Assembly: GCF_015351395.1 (NCBI RefSeq)
Contig: NZ_JADKPV010000006.1
Span: 1-64,000 of the forward strand
Length of the DNA stretch: 64,000 nt
Direction: 5' to 3'
Source: Savagea serpentis
GTDB lineage: Bacteria > Bacillota > Bacilli > Bacillales_A > Planococcaceae
Positions 27,473-37,022 of this stretch are shown one piece after another (position 1 is the first letter of the stretch; each line of letters begins with the position of its first letter). The notes below the pieces were generated by a model that had not been told where the DNA came from, did no database searches, and saw only the letters and a list, made by a program, of their open reading frames with translations. A program made the translations under genes and the position numbers.

Positions 27473-29035
27473 TTATGAAGCGACTGGCATTGTGCTTCTT
27501 TTAGATAAAATAATTAAAATGATGACCATCACCATCATCAAAGCTCCTAAACTAATCATGATTGAAGTCGTAAAGGCAAATACGAGATAACCGAAGCCCG
27601 CGACAAGCGCGGATAAAATGGCATAAGGTAATTGAGTGGATACGTGATCAATATGGTTACACCCTGCTCCAGTCGCTGATAAAATCGTCGTATCTGAAAT
27701 CGGTGAACAGTGATCTCCGAAGACTGCTCCCGCTAATACTGCACTCATTGCCGGTAGTAATAGAGAAACATCTGTCGCAATCATGACATCTGCTGCAATC
27801 GGTAATAAAATACCGAATGAACCCCAAGACGTCCCTGTTGAGAAGGCAATTAACCCACCGAAAATAAAAAGAACGAGTGGTAAAAAGGCTGGAGACACAT
27901 TCGTTCGCTCTACGATGGATGCTAAATAGCTCCCCGTTTCTAATGTTCCAATAAAATCTGTCAACGCCCAAGCGAAGAATAAAATAAGAACAGCCGGTGC
28001 CATCGATTGAAGCCCTGTTTTTAAAGCGGTACCGACCCAGCCCCAAGAAGCTGTTTCGTTTCGTTTCATCTGACTTAAATATAAGACAATCGCTAATAGT
28101 GCTCCTGTTAATCCACCTACTGCTAAGGACAACGGCACATCCGTCTCTTCAAAAATCGCCCAAATACTCATGCTTCCACTTGCGCGTGCTCCTGTAATGA
28201 ACATCATCGTAAAGGTTACGAGAATCAACACGACAATCGGCAATACTAAATCTCGTACACGACCGTAAGTATGTTCTGGAAAATCTTCTTTTAACTCTCC
28301 TGGAATATCTTTTGTCGCATCGTACAATTCACCCGTTTCAATGGCACGCATTTCATGGTCGCGCATCCCTCCGAATGAAACATTCGTCCAAGCGAAATAG
28401 AACACAAAAATTAATGTTGCAACGACGTAAAAATTCATCGGAGCCATTAAAACGAAGGCTGATAATGGAGAGTATGTCACAATCGCCGCAGCCCCTAAAA
28501 TCGGAGCGAGTTGTCCAATCAAAAATGCTCCCCAACTGGAGATTGGTGAAACGACACAAATTGGGGCGCTCGTCGAATCGATAAAGTACGCAAGTTGCGC
28601 ACGTGATACACGTTGCTTATCGCTAATTGGTCGTGCAATTTGCCCGACTGCTAAAGCGTTGAAATAGTCATCAATGAAAAATAAAAGACCTAAAAAGACG
28701 GTTAATAATTTTGCGCCTCGACGTGTTTTCACACGCTTCGTCGCCCAATCAGCGAACGCTTTCGTTCCTCCTGACAAACTGACAAAAGCTGTAATAATCC
28801 CTAATAATAAAATGAATAACATAATGAAAATATTACTCCAGTTAAAAGCCTCTCCATCCCATAAAGAAGCGATCATCCCTTTTCCTAATACACTGAAGAA
28901 AGAGTGGCCATCGATGCTAATTAAAATAGCTGCACTTAAAATTCCAAACCCGAGCGATAAAATGACACGTTTCGTTAATAAAACCATGACAATCGCAATA
29001 ATTGGTGGAATGATTGACGCAATACTTCCAATCAT
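27473..29035 (-). CDS. lysW: NhaC-family transporter, probable lysine permease (LysW)
   Basis: Integral membrane protein of 520 residues, 11-13 helices, of the NhaC/ion-transporter superfamily (DDYFNALAVGQIARPISD; SAPICVVSPISSWGAF; GDHCSPISDTTILSATGAGC). By similarity alone it would be called a Na+/H+ antiporter. Because a complete lysine riboswitch controls it, I follow the comparative-genomics assignment of L-box-linked NhaC homologs as lysine transporters (LysW). AAAGGAG precedes the ATG. Expected to be on when lysine is scarce. The transport substrate is inferred, not shown. Confidence 0.8.
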   Translation of the reverse strand: MIGSIASIIPPIIAIVMVLLTKRVILSLGFGILSAAILISIDGHSFFSVLGKGMIASLWDGEAFNWSNIFIMLFILLLGIITAFVSLSGGTKAFADWATKRVKTRRGAKLLTVFLGLLFFIDDYFNALAVGQIARPISDKQRVSRAQLAYFIDSTSAPICVVSPISSWGAFLIGQLAPILGAAAIVTYSPLSAFVLMAPMNFYVVATLIFVFYFAWTNVSFGGMRDHEMRAIETGELYDATKDIPGELKEDFPEHTYGRVRDLVLPIVVLILVTFTMMFITGARASGSMSIWAIFEETDVPLSLAVGGLTGALLAIVLYLSQMKRNETASWGWVGTALKTGLQSMAPAVLILFFAWALTDFIGTLETGSYLASIVERTNVSPAFLPLVLFIFGGLIAFSTGTSWGSFGILLPIAADVMIATDVSLLLPAMSAVLAGAVFGDHCSPISDTTILSATGAGCNHIDHVSTQLPYAILSALVAGFGYLVFAFTTSIMISLGALMMVMVIILIILSKRSTMPVAS

Positions 29036-29058
29036 ATAAAAAACTCCTTTCTATTCAA

Positions 29059-29285
29059 AAAGCCGATACGTTGAACGTATCGGCTTTAGGCTAATGTTCT
29101 ATGACGAACATTTTAAGTAGCCCAACATCTTTCGGATGACAGTGTTGCACATATTTTATGCAACCCCAAAATGAAAAAGCGACCCTTTTCATTTTTCGGC
29201 AATGTCGCCTTTCTCTTTTCTTCTTCGCTGTCCGCTCCAAAAAGATACTCTTCGACACTGCAACCTCTACTTCACACTTTTTTCT
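29059..29285 (-). promoter_or_regulatory. Lysine riboswitch (L-box) with terminator
   Basis: On the minus strand the leader carries the L-box consensus in order: GTAGAGGTTGC, AAGAGTAT, TTTTGGAGC, AAGGCGACATTGCCGAA, GGGGTTGCATAAAATATG, CACTGTCATC and GTTGGGCTACTT. P1 pairs AAGTAG (29277-29282) with CTACTT (29115-29120). A small hairpin follows at 29094-29111. Then comes a perfect 12-bp terminator stem GCCGATACG (29059-29087) plus TTTTT, 24 bases before the transporter's ATG. GGGCT of P1 can pair with AGCCT ahead of the terminator as an antiterminator. Lysine binding should terminate transcription. Confidence 0.93.
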
Positions 29286-29306
29286 TTTGTGCATTTACTT
29301 TAACAG

Positions 29307-29335
29307 CTTTTCACTTTTCATGCAAGCCGTCACGA
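29307..29335 (-). promoter_or_regulatory. Sigma-A promoter of the lysine riboswitch unit
   Basis: Minus-strand TTGCAT (29330-29335), 17-bp spacer, TAAAGT (29307-29312). Transcription would start near 29300, just before the aptamer. The -35 overlaps the last codons of yunD. Confidence 0.65.
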
Positions 29336-30703
29336 TGAGAGTGAGCCGAACGATTGAATGCCATACCAAGCGAACACATCTCGAATAAGTTCAGGCATGT
29401 AATACTTCTTTGGAAGTTCTGCTAATTCCGGGAAAAAGAATCCGAACGTAAACATATCTAGAGTCGCCAGCCTATATGTTTCGTCGCGACGCAATCGACG
29501 GTTTCCGATAAATATCGTTCCATCTGCCTTCTCATACAAACGTTCAAAATGCATTTTCCCCATTAATGTACCTCTAAAACCTAATCCACGCACTTCAATT
29601 TTAGGCCAATCTTCCGCTTTCGTCTTTTCATAAATATGTTTTAAAAAAGAGCCTTCTACTTCAACTGTGGCAACATTAATTGGGTGAGGTAACAATTCAT
29701 GAAGTTGTTCGCTCGTCACGTACCCTCGTCGTAAACTTCCTAAAAAAATACCTGAATTGAACATCGCACAATCCGCGCCCGTATATTCTAAAAGTGCTCG
29801 TCCAAAGAAACGATCAAGTTCTGTCGTTTGAAATAAATCATTACTCAAATTAAATTCATTATGAAAAATCGGCTTATTTAATAGCTCTTTTCCTTTTTTC
29901 ATATAGTCTTCTGAAAACTGAGCATCTTGATAGGTCACAGCAAGTTGATCCGTCCGAATAACACCTGCACGGCGACTGACGACTTGATGATGTTCATCCA
30001 CTTTTAATTTCATATGCCCAATATATTCTGCATATTTCCCTGTAGCACCGAGCAAACTTTCATTCACATATTCTCCATGTTGAAATAAATGATGGGTATG
30101 CGCCCCTAAAATAATGGTCAGTTCAGAATGACGCTTTGCAATTTCACGGTCAAATCGCTCACCGATATGAGAGAGACAAATTAAAATATCCACTTTTGAA
30201 GCTAATATTTCTACCATTTCAGCGACCGCTTCATAAGGGTCCGTCACTTCCCAATCAAGTTGCTTATAAAACTGATAATAAGGAGCTGTTACTCCAAACA
30301 CTCCAATTTTCGTCCCATAAGGTGTTTCATAAATGATAGAACGTTTTGCGAAAGGGCGTCCGTCTAAATGATTTAAATTACTCACCAAAACATCAAATTC
30401 CGCCTTTTCATATAAATGTTCTAAGTCTTTATGGGCCATCGTGATTCCCTCATTATTACCAATCGTGACGGCATCGACACCCATTTCATTTAATAGCTGA
30501 ACATTCGCTCTTCCTTTCGTCGCATCAGTCAATGGATGAGAACGATCGATAAAATCACCTAAATCGAAAGTGAACGTAGAAGCTCCTTCCTTTTGATGAA
30601 GCGCTGTTTTTTCCCGAATAAACCGGCTCATTTGAGGCCAATTATGAAAATGACTATGCACATCATTTAAATGATAAATATGAATGGTTTCCAATGAATC
30701 CAT
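29330..30703 (-). CDS. yunD: 5'-nucleotidase-family metallophosphoesterase YunD
   Basis: 457-residue protein: metallophosphoesterase domain (residues 5-210) with HLNDVHSHFHN, DLGDFIDRS, GNNE, LSHIGERFD and GAHTHH metal-ligand motifs, followed by a 5'-nucleotidase C-terminal domain. No signal peptide is seen, so it is probably cytoplasmic, unlike many secreted 5'-nucleotidases. It likely hydrolyses nucleotides or related phosphate esters. The start at 30703 uses GGGGGTGAACG; the ORF start at 30718 overlaps yunE. Third gene of yunF-yunE-yunD. Confidence 0.9.
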   Translation of the reverse strand: MDSLETIHIYHLNDVHSHFHNWPQMSRFIREKTALHQKEGASTFTFDLGDFIDRSHPLTDATKGRANVQLLNEMGVDAVTIGNNEGITMAHKDLEHLYEKAEFDVLVSNLNHLDGRPFAKRSIIYETPYGTKIGVFGVTAPYYQFYKQLDWEVTDPYEAVAEMVEILASKVDILICLSHIGERFDREIAKRHSELTIILGAHTHHLFQHGEYVNESLLGATGKYAEYIGHMKLKVDEHHQVVSRRAGVIRTDQLAVTYQDAQFSEDYMKKGKELLNKPIFHNEFNLSNDLFQTTELDRFFGRALLEYTGADCAMFNSGIFLGSLRRGYVTSEQLHELLPHPINVATVEVEGSFLKHIYEKTKAEDWPKIEVRGLGFRGTLMGKMHFERLYEKADGTIFIGNRRLRRDETYRLATLDMFTFGFFFPELAELPKKYYMPELIRDVFAWYGIQSFGSLSS

Positions 30704-30708
30704 TTCGT

Positions 30709-31533
30709 TCACCCCCATATACCATCGATAATCGAACGAATCCCGATAATGAGTAATATAATGCGCAACATCGTGACGACTGTTTTCGATTGCATTTTAC
30801 GATTCAAGACCGAGCCGAGTGTTGCTCCTAAATACGCTGCTGGGATGACTGGAAGTGTATATAACCATGGTACATTCCCTAAATAAATATGAGAAATGGA
30901 GTTGACAATCGCTGATAAAAAGACCATGAACATACTTGTTGCCACTGCAACATGAGGTGGGAATAAAAATAAAATGAGCATCGCTGGAACGAGAATCGAA
31001 CCGCCACCAATTCCGAACAATCCAGATGCAAATCCAATGCCGAATGTCAACAATAAAGCAAACCAAATCGGATATCCATAAACGTGCGATTCTCCAGATG
31101 GGTCAATGAAAGTACGCTTCGTACCGTGATCGACAAACCAATGAATGGGCTTCACTTTATCTCGCACGAGTAAAATCGTCGCTAAAATAATTAACAGAAT
31201 TCCGAAATATAAGTTAAATGATGCAATTTCAAGCCCTTTATTAACGTAGGCACCAATCAATGTGCCAGGAACGCTTCCGGCGAAGAAAATCAAACCACTC
31301 TTGTAGTCCACCGTTTTCGCTTTCATATGCGACAAAGTCGATGACAAACCTGTGAAAATCATCATAATCACGGATAAACCGACAACCTTTTGAGGGGTGA
31401 TCCCTTCAATCCACCCAAGTTCCGCTCCGAAATAAAGTGTTAACGGAACGAGTATAATGCCGCCACCTAAACCGACAAGGGCTCCGATAACACCTGAAGC
31501 GAGCGCAATGAGCGCCAATATGACATATGCCAT
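30709..31533 (-). CDS. yunE: TauE/SafE-family permease YunE
   Basis: 274 residues, about eight helices, with the duplicated glycine-rich TSUP motifs GALVGLGGGIILVP (N half) and SGLFGIGGGSILVPAML (C half). This family moves sulfite, sulfonates or other organic anions; the substrate here is unknown. AAGGAGG at the end of yunF serves its ATG, and it ends just before the yunD start, so the three genes form one operon. Confidence 0.9.
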   Translation of the reverse strand: MAYVILALIALASGVIGALVGLGGGIILVPLTLYFGAELGWIEGITPQKVVGLSVIMMIFTGLSSTLSHMKAKTVDYKSGLIFFAGSVPGTLIGAYVNKGLEIASFNLYFGILLIILATILLVRDKVKPIHWFVDHGTKRTFIDPSGESHVYGYPIWFALLLTFGIGFASGLFGIGGGSILVPAMLILFLFPPHVAVATSMFMVFLSAIVNSISHIYLGNVPWLYTLPVIPAAYLGATLGSVLNRKMQSKTVVTMLRIILLIIGIRSIIDGIWG

Positions 31534-32381
31534 TACAAATCCTCCTTAAATAAATCCAGTTGCATCGGTGCTAAATCTTCATATTCAATTTGTAACAACT
31601 GTTGAAGACGCTTCGCATTTGGCGCAGCATGATGGCCTGAATTATTGTTAAATATAATATATTGCTCGCCTTGTTCTTGTTGTACAACTTTTTGTAATTC
31701 TGCTAACTCTTGTTCCGAATAATTGTATAAATAGCGTACTTTCCGCCACGCTTCTGATGAACCGAATGTATTGACCCATCCCCGATCATTACGCCCATGT
31801 AAACGATAAAACATTTTCGGCGCAGTTTGGGCAATTATTTTCGGTACACTACCTACTCCAACTTGCGGTTCATCAACGATCGTATGAATGAAGTGATAGT
31901 GTTTTAAAAATTGTAATGTTGCTTGAGCTCGCTCTCCTTCAAACCAAGACATATGCCGAAATTCTATCGCAATATCAAACTCTGGTAGTTGCTGGCGGAT
32001 GTAACGCAATAAGTTCACTTCTTTCGTTCCACATAAAAAAGAAGGTGGAAATTGAAAAAGTAAAAATGCTAGCTTTCCTGACTGTTGCATCGGCAGAAAA
32101 GCTTGTCGATACGCTTCGAACATTGCTTCAGTCGTTTCAAACGGCCAATCTGACTTCTGCAAGTGGCCCGTCATTCCTTTATACGCTTTAACGATAAATT
32201 GAAAAGTACGCGGTGTTTCATGAATCCATTTATGAATCGTCGTTTCCCGCGGTATCGCATAGAAACTTGAATCAACTTCGACTAAAGGAAAGTGCGCGCT
32301 GTAATCGACTAACTTATAAGCAGTTGTCGACGTATATAAGGAAGGGTGATCGCCCCATCCTGTTAACCCAATTCGAATCAT
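31533..32381 (-). CDS. yunF: DUF72 TIM-barrel protein YunF
   Basis: 282-residue soluble protein of the DUF72 family: IGLTGWGDHPSLY at the N-terminus, VEVDSSFYAIP, FQFIVKAYKGMTGH, AIEFRHMSWF and a C-terminal FNNNSGHHAAPNA motif. TIM-barrel fold, no demonstrated activity. First gene of the yunFED operon. The ATG has GGAGG nine bases upstream. Confidence 0.9.
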   Translation of the reverse strand: MIRIGLTGWGDHPSLYTSTTAYKLVDYSAHFPLVEVDSSFYAIPRETTIHKWIHETPRTFQFIVKAYKGMTGHLQKSDWPFETTEAMFEAYRQAFLPMQQSGKLAFLLFQFPPSFLCGTKEVNLLRYIRQQLPEFDIAIEFRHMSWFEGERAQATLQFLKHYHFIHTIVDEPQVGVGSVPKIIAQTAPKMFYRLHGRNDRGWVNTFGSSEAWRKVRYLYNYSEQELAELQKVVQQEQGEQYIIFNNNSGHHAAPNAKRLQQLLQIEYEDLAPMQLDLFKEDL

Positions 32382-32489
32382 ACAAAATCCTCCTAAAGAT
32401 TAGTTTTATCATACCATATTTTCTAGAAGGCTTCGTATTTTACGTCGCAAAAAAACTTTCATGATATTATTTTGTACCGTTCGGTTTAT

Positions 32490-32527
32490 AAAAAAAGCGT
32501 ATAGACAAATAACACTGTCTATACGCT
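32490..32527 (-). terminator. Intrinsic terminator after the acyl-CoA ligase
   Basis: Perfect 12-bp stem AGCGTATAGACA (32496-32507) with TGTCTATACGCT (32516-32527), then TTTTTTT on the minus strand. Confidence 0.95.
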
Positions 32528-32535
32528 CGAAATCT

Positions 32536-34104
32536 CTATTCTTCTTGCTCTCGTAATTCTACACGACGAATCTTTCCTGAAATTGTTTTCGGAAGTTCTT
32601 CGACGAATTCGATAATACGTGGGTATTTATAAGGTGCTGTTACTGTTTTAACATGGTCTTGAATTTCTTTCGTTAATTCTTCACCTGGTGTAAACTGTTT
32701 GCCACGTAACACGATAAACGCTTTAACGACACTTCCGCGAATTGGGTCTGGACTTGCTACGACCGCACATTCTTGAACTGCAGGATGTTTGACTAATGCA
32801 TCTTCAACTTCGAAAGGTCCAATCGTATATCCTGAGCTGATAATAATATCGTCTGAACGACCTTCAAACCAGTAGTACCCATCTTCGTCTTTCGATGCGC
32901 GGTCACCCGTCACATAATAATCTCCACGGAACTGAGCTGCTGTTCGCTCTGGCTCTTTATAGTACCCGCGGAACAATGCAGGTGTGTCTTTATGAATCGC
33001 AATATCTCCGACTTGACCAACAGGTGCTGGCTTTCCTTCATCATCGATAATTTCAATCATGCCTTCGAACATCGGTTTACCCATCGATCCTGGGCGAACT
33101 TCCATTCCTTCTAACACACCGATTAACAATGTATTTTCCGTTTGACCGTATCCGTCACGGACCGTTAAATCAAAGTGCTTTTTGAACGTGTCCATTACTT
33201 CGCGGTTCAACGGTTCTCCTGCTGATACTGCAGAACGTAATTTACTTAAGTCGTACTTGCCGATATCGTCAACGATCGACATGAGGCGGTACTCTGTCGG
33301 CGTACAACATAAAACATTAATTTCATTCTCTTGAAGCATTTGTAAGTACTTTTCTGGATCAAAGCTACCGTAGTACGTATAACCTGTCGCTCCGAGTCCA
33401 AGTGTCGCTAAAAACGGACTCCAAATCCACTTTTGCCAACCGGGTCCAGCTGTCGCCCAAACACGGTCACCTTCTTTAATCGTCAACCATTTTTTAGCTG
33501 CTAAACGAAGATGTGTATAACCCCATCCGTGCGCATGAATGACGGCTTTCGGATTTCCAGTTGTCCCTGATGTGAAAGATAAAAACGCTGTCGAATCACG
33601 TGTCGTGTCCGACATTTCCAATTCATCTGATTCTGACTCTGCAGCTGCGACTAAGTTCGTCCAGTTATCTGTATCGCCTCCAACGACGAAACGCTCCACC
33701 TTCTGAACTTCTTCTACATCATTGAATCGATCGACATACGGATGATAAGATACGACCGCTTTAATATCACCATGATTAATACGATATTGTAAATCGCTCG
33801 CGCGAAGTAATTCTGAACTTGGTGCAACGATTAAACCAATTTTCAATGCTGCGATATACGTTTGATACGCTTCGATTAAACGTGGAAGCATAACGAGAAT
33901 CGCGTCCCCTTTTTTCAATCCTTGCTTTTTGAAAACGTTTCCAATTTTATTTGCACCTTTAATTAATTCATCATACGTAATTTGCTTTTCTTCTCCTGCT
34001 TCACTTTGCCATACGAGTGCTAGTCTTTCTGGATCCGATGTAAATTGTTCAAATTCTTGAATGATATTATACTTCTCTGGTGCAATAATGTCTTTGTTTG
34101 TCAT
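32536..34104 (-). CDS. Acyl-CoA ligase, medium/branched-chain type
   Basis: AMP-forming acyl-CoA synthetase of 522 residues. P-loop-like LSFTSGTTGNPKAV (about residues 173-186), GYGQTE, YYVTGDRASKDEDGYYWFEGR, and the C-terminal catalytic lysine in PKTISGKIRR. It resembles the medium-chain/methylbutyryl-CoA synthetase (MACS/MbcS-like) group. Lying at the end of a valine-degradation cluster, isobutyrate or 2-methylbutyrate activation is likely. It is separated from the upstream gene by 262 bp with a hairpin, so it may also have its own promoter. Confidence 0.88.
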   Translation of the reverse strand: MTNKDIIAPEKYNIIQEFEQFTSDPERLALVWQSEAGEEKQITYDELIKGANKIGNVFKKQGLKKGDAILVMLPRLIEAYQTYIAALKIGLIVAPSSELLRASDLQYRINHGDIKAVVSYHPYVDRFNDVEEVQKVERFVVGGDTDNWTNLVAAAESESDELEMSDTTRDSTAFLSFTSGTTGNPKAVIHAHGWGYTHLRLAAKKWLTIKEGDRVWATAGPGWQKWIWSPFLATLGLGATGYTYYGSFDPEKYLQMLQENEINVLCCTPTEYRLMSIVDDIGKYDLSKLRSAVSAGEPLNREVMDTFKKHFDLTVRDGYGQTENTLLIGVLEGMEVRPGSMGKPMFEGMIEIIDDEGKPAPVGQVGDIAIHKDTPALFRGYYKEPERTAAQFRGDYYVTGDRASKDEDGYYWFEGRSDDIIISSGYTIGPFEVEDALVKHPAVQECAVVASPDPIRGSVVKAFIVLRGKQFTPGEELTKEIQDHVKTVTAPYKYPRIIEFVEELPKTISGKIRRVELREQEE

Positions 34105-34278
34105 AACGCATTCCCTCCGTTTGAATTACTAAATGTATGAACCCCAAAACAACGATCATAAAACTACTTAAAAATAATAATTACTGATTTCTGCTTTCCC
34201 CTTCACAAAAATCATTACATCAATGATAACCCTTACATTAAGAGAATTCAACCCATTTTTTGTAAAAAAATAGAATGG

Positions 34279-34305
34279 AGAAAGGAAGTGAATAACTTCC
34301 TTTCT
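34279..34305. other. Perfect hairpin between mmsB and the acyl-CoA ligase gene
   Basis: AGAAAGGAAGT / ACTTCCTTTCT, 11 bp with a 5-base loop. T-rich sequence follows a few bases away on both strands (TTCTTTTT on plus, TTCTATTTTTTT on minus). A weak terminator or attenuator within the cluster. Confidence 0.6.
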
Positions 34306-34366
34306 AATTCTTTTTAAAATAATAATTTACATAAAAAATTATTTCCTGTTTCAATCCTATCTTTAT

Positions 34367-35239
34367 TTATTTTGACTGTTCTTTTACTCGTTCATACAAG
34401 ACAGCCATATCTTTCGGTCCGTATCCTTCTGAATTCGCTTCCGTGTATAATTTTTGTAATTGTTCACTGATTGGCAAATCTAAGCCATGGCTTTTCGCCA
34501 AATCTAATGCGAAGTTTACATCTTTTAATAAGAGTGCGAGCGCAAATCCAGGTTCATAGTCGTCTTTTGCAATGAATGTATTATAGTTACGGTCATAAAT
34601 ACGACTTTGGCCATAACTTACATTTAAAATGGAGAATAACATATCCAAATCGATATTTTGTTTATTCGCAATATGGAGCGCTTCCGCGACACCTGCTGTA
34701 TAGAAACCGATCAATAAGTTATTGATTAATTTTACAGTCGTTCCGCTATCGATTTGTTCACCAACTAAGAAAATATTTTCCCCTAACTGTTCAAATACAG
34801 GCATGACTTCATCAAATGTCGCCTTGTCTCCTCCGACCATAAATGTCAACGTACGATTTTCCGCTCCAATGACACCACCACTAACTGGAGCTGCTAAAAA
34901 CCGGATGTTTTTTTCTTTCGCAATTTTTTCGAGTTTCGAGTTCATTTCAGGTGATACTGTGCTCGTATCGACAATAATTGCATTCGTCGGATTGTTGAAA
35001 ATGCCGTCTTTCCCCAAATAAACTGCTTCAACGACCGCTTCAGAAGGCAAGCTCGTTAAAATGACGTCACATTCTTCCGCTAACTGTGCAGGTCCTGTCG
35101 CAATTTTTCCCCCGAGACTTTCTAACTCCTTTAATGCTGCCTCATTGATATCGTTTCCGTACACTTCAAATTTCGCTAATAAGTTTTTCGCCATCGGTAA
35201 TCCCATATTCCCGAGTCCAATCATTCCTACCTTTTTCAT
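34367..35239 (-). CDS. mmsB: 3-hydroxyisobutyrate dehydrogenase
   Basis: NAD-dependent beta-hydroxyacid dehydrogenase of 290 residues. N-terminal Rossmann motif GMIGLGNMGLPMA, substrate-binding APVSGG (residues 118-123) and the catalytic lysine in GTTVKLINNLL. It oxidises 3-hydroxyisobutyrate to methylmalonate semialdehyde in valine breakdown. The two preceding enzymes are encoded upstream in the same operon. 32 bp after the acyl-CoA dehydrogenase gene. Confidence 0.93.
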   Translation of the reverse strand: MKKVGMIGLGNMGLPMAKNLLAKFEVYGNDINEAALKELESLGGKIATGPAQLAEECDVILTSLPSEAVVEAVYLGKDGIFNNPTNAIIVDTSTVSPEMNSKLEKIAKEKNIRFLAAPVSGGVIGAENRTLTFMVGGDKATFDEVMPVFEQLGENIFLVGEQIDSGTTVKLINNLLIGFYTAGVAEALHIANKQNIDLDMLFSILNVSYGQSRIYDRNYNTFIAKDDYEPGFALALLLKDVNFALDLAKSHGLDLPISEQLQKLYTEANSEGYGPKDMAVLYERVKEQSK

Positions 35240-35271
35240 GTAAAATCCCCCTTTTGTGAATGTGTGTTAAA

Positions 35272-36924
35272 TTATAGTGAGTATGAACCTTTTCCAATCA
35301 TATAGTCGGCAATTTGACGCTTCAGACCGATTAAATCCACTGAATCTACTGTTAAATCACGTATTGCCCCTTGGAGTGCTGCTGGATCTTTTGCGATACG
35401 TGCTGTAATTTCTAATAAGTTCGCTTGAATCTTTCGGCTGCTATCATGTGTAATGTACGCTGCAAGCGCTTCTTCAATGTCGCGCTTTTTCGATTCCTCA
35501 ACGCGAATGAGCACTGCTTTCATTAAGTATAAGTCCATTACTGTATCTGAAATGAGGCGCATTAATTCTTGCTCATTTTCAAACTCTTTTAATGAAATCA
35601 CTTCTTCACTCGTCAATGTTTGCATCACTTTGTTAAATGCCGCTAACGCTTTTTCGTATTGTTCATTGCCTAACGCATCATCCGCTTCGAACACCGATGC
35701 ATCTTTCGTAAACAATTTTGTAATGCTTCGCGCTACTGTAAGACGGTTAATTTCGTTCGTTCCTTCGAAAATACGGTTGATTCGAGCATCGCGATACATG
35801 CGCTCGATATCATACTCTTCCATATATCCGTATCCACCGTGCATTTGAACCCCTTCATCTACAACATAGTCGAGCATTTCAGATGCTGCTACTTTATTCA
35901 AGGCACAATCTGCTGCGTATTGTGGAAGAACTTTCAAAATATTGTCTTCGGAAAGATCTTCTTCGTCAATAAGACGTGCTGTGTAATAAACGCCTGTCTC
36001 CGCTCGATAGATGGACGCTGCCATCATGGCGAGCTTTTCACGTAACATTGAAAATTGCGATAATTCACGATTGAATTGCTTACGTTCTTGCGTATATTGA
36101 AGTGCCGTATTGAACGCTTGTTTTCCTGATCCGATATTAGAGAAAGCTAATTTTAGACGAGCTAAGTTTAAAATATTTAATGCGATGTAATGTCCTTTAC
36201 CACGCTCACCTAAAATATTTTCTTCGGGAACATTCACATCTTCTAAAATTAATGTCGCTGTTGAAGAACCTTTAATTCCCATCTTCTGTTCTTCCGGCCC
36301 TACTGAAACGCCAGGCATATCGCGCTCGACGATAAATCCTGTCATCCCTTCTTCTGTCTTTGCGAATACGACGTACACATTCGCTAAGTGAGCGTTTGTA
36401 ATCCATTGTTTCTCACCATTTAAACGATATGAACCATCGTCGTTTAACTTCGCTGTCGCTTTCGCTGCAAGAGCATCTGAACCAGCGTTTGGCTCCGTTA
36501 ATGCGTATGCTCCAATCCACTCTCCTGAAGCGAGTTTCGGTAAGCATTTCTTCTTCTGTTCTTTCGTTCCGAAGTACATGTAAGGAAGTGTTCCCACTCC
36601 TGTATGTATGTTGAACGATACTCCGAAACTACTCCCATGACCGAGCCCTTCTGCAACAAGTCCTGAGATTTTTTTCCCCATTTCCATTCCATCGTAATCT
36701 TCTGGTACGTCCGCCCCTAAAAGTCCAAGCTCTCCCGCCTCTTCAAACAATTGACGCGCTGTCGCATAATCGTAAGACTCTAACTTTTCAAGTGATGGAT
36801 AAACTCGTTCTGCTGCAAATTGCTCTACCGTCTGTTCAATTAATTTCTCTTCATCATTGAAGTGATCAGGTGCAAAGTTTTTTGTCGTATCATTCATTTG
36901 TGGAAAAATATAAGTTCTTGTCAT
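35272..36924 (-). CDS. Acyl-CoA dehydrogenase (long form, isobutyryl-CoA type candidate)
   Basis: 550-residue FAD enzyme: acyl-CoA dehydrogenase core (AYALTEPNAGSDA and WITNAH FAD contacts; MHGGYGYMEEYDIERMYRDARI near residue 390 with the usual terminal signature and RIFEGTNEI), then about 140 extra helical residues as in the FadE/ACAD9-like long Bacillus enzymes. In this operon it most plausibly dehydrogenates isobutyryl-CoA to methacrylyl-CoA. Start at 36924 (MTRTYIFPQ), nine bases after GGAGG; the ORF is open 24 codons further with no site. Confidence 0.9.
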   Translation of the reverse strand: MTRTYIFPQMNDTTKNFAPDHFNDEEKLIEQTVEQFAAERVYPSLEKLESYDYATARQLFEEAGELGLLGADVPEDYDGMEMGKKISGLVAEGLGHGSSFGVSFNIHTGVGTLPYMYFGTKEQKKKCLPKLASGEWIGAYALTEPNAGSDALAAKATAKLNDDGSYRLNGEKQWITNAHLANVYVVFAKTEEGMTGFIVERDMPGVSVGPEEQKMGIKGSSTATLILEDVNVPEENILGERGKGHYIALNILNLARLKLAFSNIGSGKQAFNTALQYTQERKQFNRELSQFSMLREKLAMMAASIYRAETGVYYTARLIDEEDLSEDNILKVLPQYAADCALNKVAASEMLDYVVDEGVQMHGGYGYMEEYDIERMYRDARINRIFEGTNEINRLTVARSITKLFTKDASVFEADDALGNEQYEKALAAFNKVMQTLTSEEVISLKEFENEQELMRLISDTVMDLYLMKAVLIRVEESKKRDIEEALAAYITHDSSRKIQANLLEITARIAKDPAALQGAIRDLTVDSVDLIGLKRQIADYMIGKGSYSL

Positions 36925-36968
36925 CGTAAACATCCTCCCTTTATTAACTACCTTTATGTGAAATAGTC

Positions 36969-36992
36969 GGCTCATGATGCTCACCATGAGCC
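36969..36992. other. Hairpin upstream of the acyl-CoA dehydrogenase gene
   Basis: Perfect inverted repeat GGCTCATG / CATGAGCC with an 8-base loop and no T tract. It could be an operator or an mRNA processing/stability hairpin separating regulator and structural genes. Confidence 0.5.
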
Positions 36993-36995
36993 TCA

Positions 36996-37009
36996 TTAAA
37001 ACGCTTTCA
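36996..37009 (-). promoter_or_regulatory. cre-like site
   Basis: Minus-strand TGAAAGCGTTTTAA matches the CcpA consensus TGWNANCGNTNWCA at all defined positions but one. It lies between the regulator stop and the acyl-CoA dehydrogenase start. Confidence 0.4.
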
Positions 37010-37022
37010 TTTCATCGATTAC

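Noticed and set aside
27473-29035. Simple Na+/H+ antiporter NhaC
   Set aside because: The L-box leader makes lysine transport more likely; family membership alone does not fix substrate.
29091-29294. 67-codon minus-strand ORF of basic composition
   Set aside because: It lies entirely within the lysine riboswitch and ends at its terminator; RNA structure explains the sequence.
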